DNA of 58,834 nucleotides from Bacillus sp. Bos-x628 (GCF_040500475.1 NZ_CP159359.1:1-58834), one strand, 5' to 3'; numbered from the stretch's first letter, positions 40,345 to 47,329 are shown. Translations and numbers: made by a program. Notes: generated from the sequence alone by a model not told the origin.

Positions 40345-40561
40345 AAAGAGTTTGGCTATTACCTCCAACAAAAAGCGATACATCTGTACATGATGGGCAG
40401 TTTCTACGGCTAAGTATCACGCATTTATAAAAAAATCGGTCATTGTGCAGAAAATATGAATATATTACAGGCTTCTATGTACAGAAGTGAGTGAATATGA
40501 AGTTATAGAAAACCCCGACATAGGCTGTAAAAGGTGTCTAACGAAAGCTGGTCTTAATTGA
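40341..40561 (+). pseudogene. frame-disrupted small zinc-type gene
   Basis: ATG 40341 opens a 29-codon frame (MKRVWLLPPTKSDTSVHDGQ). Other frames downstream encode AKYHAFIKKSVIVQ and then CTEVSEYEVIENPDIGCKRC ending at TGA 40559. The final part has a clear zinc-ribbon look. More than one indel is needed to join the parts, so the gene is decayed or the sequence is wrong here. Confidence 0.45.
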
Positions 40562-40573
40562 TCAGCTTTTTTA
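40544..40573 (+). terminator. intrinsic terminator
   Basis: AAAGCTG and CAGCTTT pair with an inner TC/GA step, then T-rich. Confidence 0.8.
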
Positions 40574-40575
40574 TT

Positions 40576-40634
40576 ACTTATAAAAATACTATTATTAATA
40601 TTAATATCAATATTAGTAATGACATAGATTTTAA
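40576..40634 (+). repeat. RNY-periodic palindromic element
   Basis: AAT ACT ATT ATT AAT ATT AAT ATC AAT ATT AGT AAT GAC; contains AATATT repeats able to fold. Confidence 0.5.
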
Positions 40635-40689
40635 TTTGGTGTTCCCCATAGATGTAAGGCAAAATAATTTAAGCGGGGTAATTAATTTA

Positions 40690-40758
40690 TGAATAACAAT
40701 GTTGACACAATTTTTTCAAATCGAGACACATTTGAGATAGCAAAAAGCTTAATTTAGG
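40690..40758 (+). CDS. possible 22-residue leader peptide
   Basis: ATG 40690 follows a TAAGGCA box and an AAGCGGGGTAATTAATTT leader like those before longer genes here. The peptide is MNNNVDTIFSNRDTFEIAKS plus LI. It is followed by a strong terminator. It may be a remnant or a short regulatory peptide. Confidence 0.35.
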
Positions 40759-40768
40759 TGTATAATAT

Positions 40769-40811
40769 GGGAACAGGTGTACGGTTTTTGTACAATTTGT
40801 TCCTCTTTTTT
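40769..40811 (+). terminator. intrinsic terminator
   Basis: GGAACA and TGTTCC enclose TGTAC/GTACA; then a T-run. Confidence 0.85.
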
Positions 40812-40819
40812 GCTAAGGA

Positions 40820-40842
40820 TTTTACCTTAAATTTAGGTAAAA
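40820..40842 (+). promoter_or_regulatory. inverted repeat, operator candidate
   Basis: TTTTACCT, TAAATTT, AGGTAAAA: perfect 8-bp arms 46 bases upstream of the next gene. It shares the ACCT/AGGT core with the TAAGGTAA boxes. Confidence 0.5.
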
Positions 40843-40888
40843 TTGAAGACTCAAAACAAAGGCATAATAAAATGGATGAGGTGGTATT

Positions 40889-41173
40889 TTGAAAGACGGT
40901 CAAAATTATATGGACGGGGTAACAGCCGAAACATATCGCAACTATGCGAGAAGATCATTTAAAAAGCGAATGGAATTTACGGACACAGATTATTATAAGG
41001 CTGTTTCTTTTTCGTTAAAGCTATACAAGCAAGCCGCAGAGAAGAAAAAGGACATTATGGGAAATGGTCTAAGTGATGAAGAAGTCGCAATTGCTGAAAA
41101 TTTACTTTCACGTATGCCTAACGAGTTAACCCTGCACCAAATCGCATATGATGAAGATAATAGAGAATATTAA
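40889..41173 (+). CDS. unknown helical protein
   Basis: The product is 94 residues with TTG start 40889 nine bases after GAGGTGG. Highly charged helices (YRNYARRSFKKRMEFTDTDY; LSDEEVAIAENLLSRMPNEL). Monocistronic, with its own terminator. No function recognised. Confidence 0.6.
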   Translation: MKDGQNYMDGVTAETYRNYARRSFKKRMEFTDTDYYKAVSFSLKLYKQAAEKKKDIMGNGLSDEEVAIAENLLSRMPNELTLHQIAYDEDNREY

Positions 41174-41176
41174 ACG

Positions 41177-41202
41177 GACAAGGTGTCATTCCTTGTCTTT
41201 TT
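41177..41202 (+). terminator. intrinsic terminator
   Basis: GACAAGG, TGTCATT, CCTTGTC, then T5. Confidence 0.85.
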
Positions 41203-41259
41203 ATTTGCCCTCCTTTCATGTTAGTTTCTGATATATCGTAATTAATTTCATACTTTTGA

Positions 41260-41301
41260 TTGACTTATGATTGTATTTAGTGTAATGTATTACATGTAAG
41301 G
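41260..41301 (+). promoter_or_regulatory. class II promoter
   Basis: TTGACT (41260), 17 bases, TAATGT (41283), then TGTAAGG at 41295 and a TTAAGTTAAAGCGAGGTAAT leader. Confidence 0.8.
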
Positions 41302-41334
41302 CAAATTAAGTTAAGTTAAAGCGAGGTAATTACA

Positions 41335-41556
41335 TTGAAACAAGTATTGATTCAGCAACATAATGAACGAGTACAGGCCAGACGCAATGTTTTAAACCCA
41401 GCCGAAAAGGTTCATGATTGTGAAAAAGGTCTATCAAATTATTTTGGACTAAATTCTCTTTCTGATAAACTTTGGTTTTATGGATTCTTTGGAATCTGCT
41501 TAGCTGTTCTGATAGTCGTCATTGTTCCAGCATATGCACAACTTTTATTTATGTAA
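41335..41556 (+). CDS. small single-pass membrane protein
   Basis: The product is 73 residues, TTG start. A basic, helical N-terminus is followed by one long hydrophobic helix (FYGFFGICLAVLIVVIVPAY). Unknown role; small membrane proteins of this kind in accessory regions are often exclusion or toxin-like, which is not shown here. Confidence 0.6.
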   Translation: MKQVLIQQHNERVQARRNVLNPAEKVHDCEKGLSNYFGLNSLSDKLWFYGFFGICLAVLIVVIVPAYAQLLFM

Positions 41557-41744
41557 TTGAAGGAATTCTTGGGATGGGGATATGTAAATTTGATAAAAGA
41601 CAGGAAAGCACTAGCTTAACGGCTGGTTCTTTTTTTGTATCTAAAAATAATTTCATAAAACTTGTATACAATTAAAAGTTAAATTTATGATCGAATTAAG
41701 TTAAGGCAACTTAAGGGAAAATAAACTAAGTGAGGTAAACAGAT

Positions 41745-42097
41745 ATGGCAAATAGCTATCAACTAATAGAAAATGCAGGTATCTTGATCGATTTTGACTT
41801 TGACGGTGACAACTTAAAAACATTTAGTGAAGGGGCTAACACTGGATTTGCTATAAAGAAAGATGAAAAAGCATTCCTGTCCGTTGATCTTTGGAAGCCT
41901 TTCACTAAGAAGCTAACTGACGAAAATGGGAAACCTGTCATAGATGCAGAAACAGGAAAGCAGAAAGAGGAGACACTCTTTATGCTTAAACTTCACACCT
42001 GTCCCACTCTGGTCAGGTAGAAAAGGGAGAAGTAAATCCACTTAAGAAACGTAAACCAGCAAACAAAAGCACATACAACAAGAAGTCAGCTTCATAG
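41745..42097 (+). pseudogene. frameshifted unknown gene
   Basis: ATG 41745 gives 91 residues (MANSYQLIENAGILIDFDFD ... ETLFMLKLHTCPTLVR). A different frame from about 42005 continues HSGQVEKGEVNPLKKRKPAN to TAG 42095, with a typical basic C-terminus. One missing base near the CCC at 42003-42005 would join them. The start has a GTGAGGTAA site. Confidence 0.55.
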
Positions 42098-42109
42098 AAA
42101 TCATGAAAA

Positions 42110-42138
42110 AGCCCAGCCCCTTTAACGGCTGGGTTTTC
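42110..42138 (+). terminator. intrinsic terminator
   Basis: AGCCCAGCC pairs with GGCTGGGTT, then TTT. Confidence 0.85.
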
Positions 42139-42195
42139 TTTCTGTAATTCACTACCACATGAATTTACATACATGCATTGCACACTCCATATCAA

Positions 42196-42224
42196 CTAGC
42201 TTCAATGCCCTAAATTGAAGCTAG
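42196..42224 (+). promoter_or_regulatory. perfect 11-bp inverted repeat
   Basis: CTAGCTTCAAT and ATTGAAGCTAG around seven bases, no T tract. An AAAGGAG site and an 11-codon ORF (MVKYAFVPHRE) follow at 42246. It may be an operator or a leader hairpin. Confidence 0.5.
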
Positions 42225-42635
42225 CCCAGAAAAAGGAGAAAAAAGATGGTAAAATACGCCTTTGTACCGCATAGAGAGTAGTTTGTATTTCTCCTATAAT
42301 ATACCACGACATCTCCTAAAATTCAACAGTTGAGTGGTCAAAAATCGACAGTTTTTCAAAATAAGGCTTATGGCCTCATAAGCACCGATTAAAGGCACAC
42401 ACGTTAGGGACTAACCCCTAAATACTCTCATGAGGATTTTAAATGGTTATAATCACATACATCTGTGACTATTATTAGTGTCGAAATTAATACCGAAATT
42501 GATACTAAAATTATTATTGACAACCAAAAGTGTAATATTTATGATAGTGTAGAAAGTTAAACGAACGCCCATCAAAGGGTCAGAGAGGAATGGGGGAGAA
42601 ACATACTTTAAGCATAGAAAAGAGAGGTATTTAAA
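42225..42635 (+). other. gene-poor stretch
   Basis: Only the 11-codon ORF at 42246, a CTTATG/CATAAG hairpin near 42367, one arm of the 16-bp inverted repeat (42401-42416) and an RNY element with TTAGTGTC/GATACTAA stem (about 42475-42526) are seen. No gene. Confidence 0.55.
42401..42416 (+). repeat. 16-bp inverted repeat, left copy
   Basis: ACGTTAGGGACTAACC; its exact reverse complement is at 44192-44207. Confidence 0.75.
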
Positions 42636-42856
42636 ATGCTTGAACGAGTTTTCCTATCCCTGAAAAGGATGTAACGGTCTTTTATAAAACAATCGCACCT
42701 GCTGAGAAATTAGTAGACAGGTTTCTATCTGTGGATACAGCCAACGAATTTTCAACAGTCCTTCATGAAGAAGGGTATGACTTCTTTCATATTTTTAGGG
42801 GTATTTTGCTTAATTTTGATGAAAAGCAAAACCTTTCAAAAGTTATTGACTTTTGA
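42636..42856 (+). pseudogene. frame-disrupted small gene
   Basis: ATG 42636 has a GAGAGG site but meets TAA after 13 codons. The next frame runs FPIPEKDVTVFYKTIAPAEK to LSKVIDF, stop 42854. It has good coding character but no start codon, so a base seems lost near 42641-42650. Confidence 0.5.
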
Positions 42857-42890
42857 TTGGACTAAAGGTATTATAATTTTATAAGGTAAG
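42846..42890 (+). promoter_or_regulatory. class II promoter
   Basis: TTGACT (42846), 17 bases, TATTAT (42869), then ATAAGGTAAGG. The -35 overlaps the stop of the preceding broken gene. Confidence 0.8.
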
Positions 42891-42922
42891 GCATACAATA
42901 ACTAATAAGGTAGGTACTCAAA

Positions 42923-43375
42923 ATGACAAACTTTACAGAATTGACTAAGAAAATGATCGAAAGAAAAGAATTGAACGACCGTTACGGACATGCTTCACAG
43001 GCTGACCATCCTGAACAGTATGAAAGAATGGAAGATCTTGATATTGAAATCTTTCAAGAGTTGGCTGAGGTGGACGGTTCGGAAGTAATCCAGCGTCACC
43101 TGCTTGACAGCCTAGACAGTATCGCCAGCGACTTCATGAACAACAACTATAACGAGGAATCTATCGACAATATTTCTTTCTATACACAGGAGGACTTTAT
43201 CGAAACATTCATTGTAGAAGGCATGGACGAATCATCTAAAAAGGTATTTGATAGCTTGTTCTACTGGATGGATAGCGATAGCCGCAGTCGTTGGATTGAA
43301 AAGAATCATCTGGTAGAAATGCCAAACGCTTATTCTAATAGATGGGTTGACTATGTGCTAATAGTTAACGAGTAA
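42923..43375 (+). CDS. acidic protein of unknown function
   Basis: This intact 150-residue protein is strongly acidic (DLDIEIFQELAEVDGSEVIQ; SFYTQEDFIETFIVEGMDES). It is the only intact gene between the 16-bp inverted repeats and has a strong class II promoter. Strong negative charge is a feature of DNA-mimic anti-defence proteins, but no family was recognised, so this stays a suggestion. Confidence 0.6.
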   Translation: MTNFTELTKKMIERKELNDRYGHASQADHPEQYERMEDLDIEIFQELAEVDGSEVIQRHLLDSLDSIASDFMNNNYNEESIDNISFYTQEDFIETFIVEGMDESSKKVFDSLFYWMDSDSRSRWIEKNHLVEMPNAYSNRWVDYVLIVNE

Positions 43376-43419
43376 ACAGAGATGAACAGAAATTATAAAA
43401 CTACTAGGGGGTAATAAGG

Positions 43420-43642
43420 ATGAAAAGATTAGAATGGATGCCACTAAGAAGATGACGAAAATTTTAAAAGCCTGCACAAAAGTGGAACACTTCACAGGGG
43501 ACAACGACTATACTGGTGGAATGTTTGATTAAGAATTTAATGAAAAGGGGATTAAACTCACCTAGAGGACATTGCCGAGGGATATGTCTCCATGAATGAT
43601 ATAGGTAGCGGTAAATATGAAATTCAATACGCTGGGTACTAA
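43420..43642 (+). pseudogene. decayed small gene with multiple lesions
   Basis: Fragments in order are MKRLEW (frame 1), MDATKKMTKILKACTKVEHF to GGMFD then TAA (frame 2, continues EFNEKGIKLT) and LEDIAEGYVSMNDIGSGKYE (frame 3). They look like one former protein of ~70 residues. At least two frameshifts and one stop are needed to explain it. Confidence 0.45.
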
Positions 43643-43675
43643 ACTAAGAAAGGGGCTTAAAGCCTCTGTTTTATT

Positions 43676-43712
43676 TGTCTCATCATTGATCAGCAATGCG
43701 TGTAAATAATTG
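43676..43712 (+). promoter_or_regulatory. degenerate class I element
   Basis: TGTCT at 43676 and TGCGTGT at 43697, still 21 bases apart, then AAATAATTGAGG. It precedes the broken GIY-YIG gene. Confidence 0.45.
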
Positions 43713-43722
43713 AGGTGATAAA

Positions 43723-44112
43723 GTGGATGAGGTGATCAGCTACTTAAAAGAACGGGGTGTGCCTATTACAATATTAGAATATGAGATAAATCACGAAGCA
43801 ATCAAGAAGCAACAGGAACGAAAGGGCTATGTTCCCATTAATAAGAAGTACACCGTAAAGATTTTAAAAGGCGTTCCCACAAAGGCAGGTGTTTATATTT
43901 TTCTGACAGACAACAAGTCATCTATATAGGTAAAACAGTCAATTTACGGGAAAAGGTTCGACAGCACTTGACAGGTCACTCCAACACTGCAAATATACGT
44001 CATAGGTTTTAAGGTGGCTTACATTCGTTGTATTGAGTATATCGCTAAAGAACTTGAAAGGGAACTTATTCGGAAGTTTCATCCATATGGAAACATTCAA
44101 GGCGTGAAATGA
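43723..44112 (+). pseudogene. GIY-YIG endonuclease, broken by two frameshifts
   Basis: GTG 43723 starts a 68-codon frame ending KAGVYIFLTDNKSSI. The next frame restores VIYIGKTVNLREKVRQHLTG, the YIG motif of GIY-YIG nucleases, and ends at TAA 44010. A third frame gives FKVAYIRCIEYIAKELEREL IRKFHP with the catalytic-type Glu region, stop 44110. One missing base near 43912 and one extra T near 44010 would restore about 130 residues. Confidence 0.7.
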
Positions 44113-44423
44113 TCACGTCTTTTTCCTTGTTTATAGTCACTATTTGAAGGACTTTAAAAAGAGGACTTTACTTTTTTCACTTGAAAACTAAGGTTAGTCC
44201 CTAACGTTGTGATTTTTACAATCCCTTATCCCGCAAGGGTTTGAAAATTAGTTTCTATTTTACCCTGTAATTCTTAAGTTTTCACCAACATATAAATTAG
44301 AAACCCTAACAGTATATTAACCTTATCTACCCTTAATTAACCCCAATCGACTTGCCTTAATATGCCTTACCTTGATACAATGTAATTACGAATTCTTAAA
44401 CTGATAAAGGTGGTTAACTCACT
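44113..44423 (+). other. gene-free region
   Basis: The region contains the right 16-bp inverted repeat copy and an AT-rich tract. A promoter for 44424 consists of TTGCCT (44352), 18 bases with TTACCTT in the spacer, and TACAAT (44376). No gene seen. Confidence 0.6.
44192..44207 (-). repeat. 16-bp inverted repeat, right copy
   Basis: GGTTAGTCCCTAACGT, reverse complement of 42401-42416; the two bracket about 1.8 kb of mostly decayed genes. Confidence 0.75.
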
Positions 44424-44609
44424 ATGAGTAATATGTATAATGTTTCTGTTAGATTAAATGAAGAAGATAACAAAATGTTAGAGGAAATGCTTACTAGGTT
44501 AAATAGTAGGACAGTTGGAAAGGTTACTAAAGCAGATATTTTAAGGACAGCATTAAAAGAATTTATGGCTAGAGAACTGACAGCTGATAAACAGAATAAG
44601 AAGAAATAG
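44424..44609 (+). CDS. ribbon-helix-helix (CopG/Arc-like) regulator
   Basis: This 61-residue protein consists of MYNVSVRLNEEDNKMLEEML then KVTKADILRTALKEFMAREL and a basic tail, the standard RHH pattern with an N-terminal DNA-contacting strand. Its own promoter has TTACCTT inside the spacer, which would fit self-repression. It is a candidate reader of the TAAGGTAA boxes. Confidence 0.75.
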   Translation: MSNMYNVSVRLNEEDNKMLEEMLTRLNSRTVGKVTKADILRTALKEFMARELTADKQNKKK

Positions 44610-44617
44610 TTTTTACC

Positions 44618-44645
44618 CTTGCTTAATAGCAGGGGAGTTTTTTTA
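44618..44645 (+). terminator. intrinsic terminator
   Basis: CCCTTGC, TTAATA, GCAGGGG, then T7. Confidence 0.8.
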
Positions 44646-44676
44646 TATCTATTTTTAAAAATCCTATAAAAAGTGT

Positions 44677-44720
44677 TTGACTTTTGATTGGGTATAGTGT
44701 AAAGTAATAAGTGTAAGGTA
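44677..44720 (+). promoter_or_regulatory. class II promoter
   Basis: TTGACT (44677), 17 bases, TAAAGT (44700), then AATAAGTGTAAGGTA. Confidence 0.85.
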
Positions 44721-44754
44721 CAACATAACAAACTAACTAAGCGAGGTAAGCACA

Positions 44755-45096
44755 ATGACAAAAACACTTTCTATTTCACAGATCACTGAAACGATTATCG
44801 AAGAAGGATACACAATGACAGACAATTTTTACGAAGCTATTTACATGCTGGCTGACGGTTCTATGATAAGTGGTGACTTTGATTATGGTGTACGTGGGAC
44901 AGACCACCACATGATTGAATGTGTCATGGATTCAGATAGATATGATGATAACTTTTGGGATGATGTACATACACAGTTAAACATTATTAGATTAGTTCCT
45001 GAAACTGAAATTGCTTTGATTAAGGAAGGTCAAGAATTAACAGAGGAACAGCAGGAAATCTTGAAAGAGTATTCATATGAACTAGAGGTGTACTAA
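44755..45096 (+). CDS. acidic unknown protein
   Basis: This 113-residue protein (FYEAIYMLADGSMISGDFDY; DHHMIECVMDSDRYDDNFWD) is strongly acidic. It is a monocistronic unit with class II promoter, GAGGTAAG site and terminator. No family recognised. Confidence 0.65.
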   Translation: MTKTLSISQITETIIEEGYTMTDNFYEAIYMLADGSMISGDFDYGVRGTDHHMIECVMDSDRYDDNFWDDVHTQLNIIRLVPETEIALIKEGQELTEEQQEILKEYSYELEVY

Positions 45097-45110
45097 GGTA
45101 CATCTTTTTT
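45086..45110 (+). terminator. intrinsic terminator overlapping the gene end
   Basis: AGGTGTAC, TAAG, GTACATCT, then T5; the first arm overlaps the last codons. Confidence 0.8.
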
Positions 45111-45130
45111 ATTTATCCGTTAAAAACTGT

Positions 45131-45176
45131 TTGACTTATGATTGGATTTACTGTAATATAGTTCTTGTAAGGTAAT
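45131..45176 (+). promoter_or_regulatory. class II promoter
   Basis: TTGACT (45131), 17 bases, TAATAT (45154), then TTGTAAGGTAA. Confidence 0.85.
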
Positions 45177-45202
45177 CCAAACTAAGTTAGGGGAAATCAG
45201 AA

Positions 45203-45478
45203 ATGGAACAATTGTTAAAAGAGTTATTGCAGGAAATGAAAGAAGTGAAGCAGGAAGTTAAGAAGATAGACAGCATATCAACGGCTGTCGCTGAATTAGC
45301 AGAAGGTCAAAAAGATATGAAGTTTCAGTTAGACCGAATTGAAAGACGCTTGAACGGCATTCCGAATATGTTTGAACTGGAAGCAGAGAAACGAATAATC
45401 TTTAAAGACGATATGAAGTTTTATGATAATAAGATAATTGAAATTGAAAAGGAAATAGATAAATTAAAGAGGGCTTAA
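45203..45478 (+). CDS. coiled-coil protein
   Basis: This 91-residue protein is almost entirely heptad-like (QEMKEVKQEVKKIDSISTAV; DMKFQLDRIERRLNGIPNMF). A TTAGGGGAAA site precedes ATG. Similar short coiled-coil proteins are common in Bacillus phages and plasmids; function unknown. Confidence 0.65.
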   Translation: MEQLLKELLQEMKEVKQEVKKIDSISTAVAELAEGQKDMKFQLDRIERRLNGIPNMFELEAEKRIIFKDDMKFYDNKIIEIEKEIDKLKRA

Positions 45479-45493
45479 CGCCTTCTTTTTTTT
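45467..45493 (+). terminator. intrinsic terminator
   Basis: GAGGGC, TTAAC, GCCTTC, then T8. Confidence 0.85.
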
Positions 45494-46363
45494 TAATATT
45501 TTATGTGTATGAAAACTGAAAATAAAGGTATTTTTTGTGGAGTAGTGCACAAATGAATTTTTTATACCAATATTATAGAAGGAAGTCGGATTTTTTTGTT
45601 ATGGAACTTGTTTTTTCTTGTGCAGAAAACGCTTGTTTGCTTTTTTTACACGCCTGCCCCGAAACTTTTTTTATGCACAACGGTGTTACCTAAGGGCTAT
45701 CGCCCCGCATACGCTAATCTGAGAATGATTAGAATAAACCCCCTGTAATAGCACCCCCTGAAAATAAAGACCCTATACGCCCCTAAAAAGAACCCCCTAC
45801 CCTTGTTTAAAAAGACCCCCTATGTCCTTTAATTCTAGGAGAATAAAGCCCTTATATATAAGCCCCCTATATAGCACCTATGTACACCCACACATAAGCA
45901 CCTATATACACCTACCTATATAGCACCCACACTACACAGCACTACACCACAGGAACACGCACCACACCAGCACACACATAAGGCAAGTACAAGCAAGGCA
46001 CATACACCCATGCCACCCACACACCCAATCACAAACCAAGAGATGTGATCGAAGCGGTGAAGAGACGAAGGAACAGCAACGAAACCCAATCAAAAGTCAC
46101 AATCACAAGTAACACGATCAATCATGTACATTCAGGCATGTAAGTAATGAACCCAATCATGCACTATCACCCTCCTATGCATCACCCCCACCCTATGGGG
46201 GCAAGGGGTGTATATATGGCGTGTCTGGTGTTTACTAATTACACACTATTTTTAGAAACCTTTTACTGGTATTCATTGGAAAGGGGGGTGGTTAAGGAAA
46301 TCGCCACAATTCATAAAGCATTCCCGATAAAAAATTTCTACCAAAATTTTAGAAACATTTTCC
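45494..46363 (+). other. gene-free region with a G-poor, C/A-rich tract
   Basis: From about 45730 to 46140 the plus strand is rich in CCCCCT, CACC and ACAC words and poor in G, unlike the rest of the window. Motifs such as ACCCCCT recur every ~20 bases, then TATAGCACC-type repeats follow. An ORF at 46147-46371 overlaps it but has low-complexity start (His/Pro) and no ribosome binding site. See findings. Confidence 0.6.
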
Positions 46364-46412
46364 TTGCATAAGCTGTGTAGTGTAGTGTAGTATAGTTAGA
46401 GTAAGGCAACTT
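46364..46412 (+). promoter_or_regulatory. promoter with GTAAG-CTTAC repeat
   Basis: TTGCAT (46364), 18 bases, TAGTAT (46388), then GTAAGGCAACTTAC, a short inverted repeat in the class II box position. Confidence 0.6.
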
Positions 46413-46443
46413 ACATAAACTGAGTATGATGGGGGAAAATTAC

Positions 46444-46947
46444 ATGAGTACATCTAAGAAGAAATGGTATAAAAAATGGTGGGTATGGGTAATCATAGCT
46501 GTGGTCGCTGTAGGTCTTGGAAATGGGCTGGGCGACTCAGAGGACTCAGAGGATACAGCTTCTTCTAGCCAAGCCACCAAGGAGACAGTAGATCAGCCTA
46601 AGGAAAATGTATCTAAAACTAATGTCGAAGAACCTAAGGAAGAAGCTGATACAGCACCTAAGGTTGAAAAGGCTAAAAAAGAACCTAAGAAGGAAGAACC
46701 TAAGAAGGAAGTTAAGAAAAGTACCATTTCAATGGCTGAGTTTGATTCTATTGAAAACGGTATGACAATGGCCGAAGTAAATAAGATTATTGGAGGCAAA
46801 GGTTCACTTCTTTCATCTGCTGGTTCAGGCACATATGAAACTAAGATTTACCAATGGGACGGGGATGCTGGCTGGGGTGCTAATGCTAACGTAACTTTCC
46901 AGAATGGTAAGGTCATGGCCAAAGCCCAATTCGGATTAGACAAATAA
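46444..46947 (+). CDS. membrane-anchored DUF3862/BamE-like protein
   Basis: The product is 167 residues from ATG 46444 after GGGGGAAA. One N-terminal membrane helix (WWVWVIIAVVAVGLGNGLGD) is followed by a long Lys/Glu/Pro linker and a C-terminal domain with MAEFDSIENGMTMAEVNKII and YQWDGDAGWGANANVTFQNG, the SmpA/BamE-like fold of DUF3862. Surface-anchored proteins of this kind are encoded by some temperate phages and can block superinfection; that role is not shown here. Confidence 0.75.
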   Translation: MSTSKKKWYKKWWVWVIIAVVAVGLGNGLGDSEDSEDTASSSQATKETVDQPKENVSKTNVEEPKEEADTAPKVEKAKKEPKKEEPKKEVKKSTISMAEFDSIENGMTMAEVNKIIGGKGSLLSSAGSGTYETKIYQWDGDAGWGANANVTFQNGKVMAKAQFGLDK

Positions 46948-46964
46948 TGTAATTGTGCTATAAT
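46936..46964 (+). promoter_or_regulatory. extended -10 promoter of a structured RNA
   Basis: TTAGAC (46936), 17 bases, TGC-TATAAT with -10 at 46959-46964. The -35 lies in the last codons of the upstream gene. Confidence 0.7.
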
Positions 46965-46970
46965 TACCAG

Positions 46971-47149
46971 TGCATGGGTAATTGACATATAAATCACCCC
47001 TTACCGATTCTGGAAGGGTGGAAACTTGGTAAGGGTATTTCGACTTGTGAAGGTCGAGTTCGTTTGATAACATTCCTTTCCTTCAATCAATGTTACCAGA
47101 ATCACATTGATAAAATTCTTGTGGGCACTTATAGTGGTGTCCGTCTTTT
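46971..47149 (+). ncRNA. free-standing structured RNA with predicted pseudoknot
   Basis: The transcript from the promoter above ends at a terminator at 47123-47149. CCCTTACC (46998) pairs with GGTAAGGG (47028) in P1; CGAC (47041) with GTCG (47053) in P2; TAACATT (47068) with AATGTTA (47089) in P3; and GATTCTGG (47006, P1 loop) with CCAGAATC (47096) in P4, a perfect 8-bp pseudoknot helix abutting P1 and P3. An alternative pairing ATCAATG/CATTGAT competes with P3. No ORF; no known family recognised. Confidence 0.7.
47123..47149 (+). terminator. terminator of the structured RNA
   Basis: GGGCAC pairs with GTGTCC (one wobble), followed by GTC and T6. Confidence 0.75.
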
Positions 47150-47212
47150 TTATTTGATATATTAAAATAAGCCCATCAAGCGGGCTGGCTTATCAATTAG
47201 ATAGTTTTAAGG

Positions 47213-47259
47213 ATAGACTTTCCCTTTTACCGTCCAAAGCTCAAGGGAGGTCTATTTTT
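47213..47259 (+). terminator. second intrinsic terminator before class I element
   Basis: TAGACTTTCCCTT pairs with AAGGGAGGTCTA (small bulge) and is followed by T6. No gene lies between it and the previous terminator. Confidence 0.8.
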
Positions 47260-47296
47260 TGTCCCAATTTCGCCACCATTTGCAAGTGTCTAAGTG
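47260..47296 (+). promoter_or_regulatory. class I early promoter element 11
   Basis: TGTCC at 47260, TGCAAGT at 47281, then CTAAGTG. Confidence 0.75.
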
Positions 47297-47329
47297 TAAG
47301 ACAACTATTACATTTAGGAGAGTGGCACA

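Noticed and set aside
40761..40766. TATAAT at 40761 as a promoter
   Set aside because: It has no -35 at a suitable distance, and a transcript would start inside the following terminator hairpin.
46147..46371. 74-residue ORF MNPIMHYHPPMHHPHP...
   Set aside because: It has a low-complexity His/Pro start, no ribosome binding site, overlap with the odd C-rich tract and no plausible fold.
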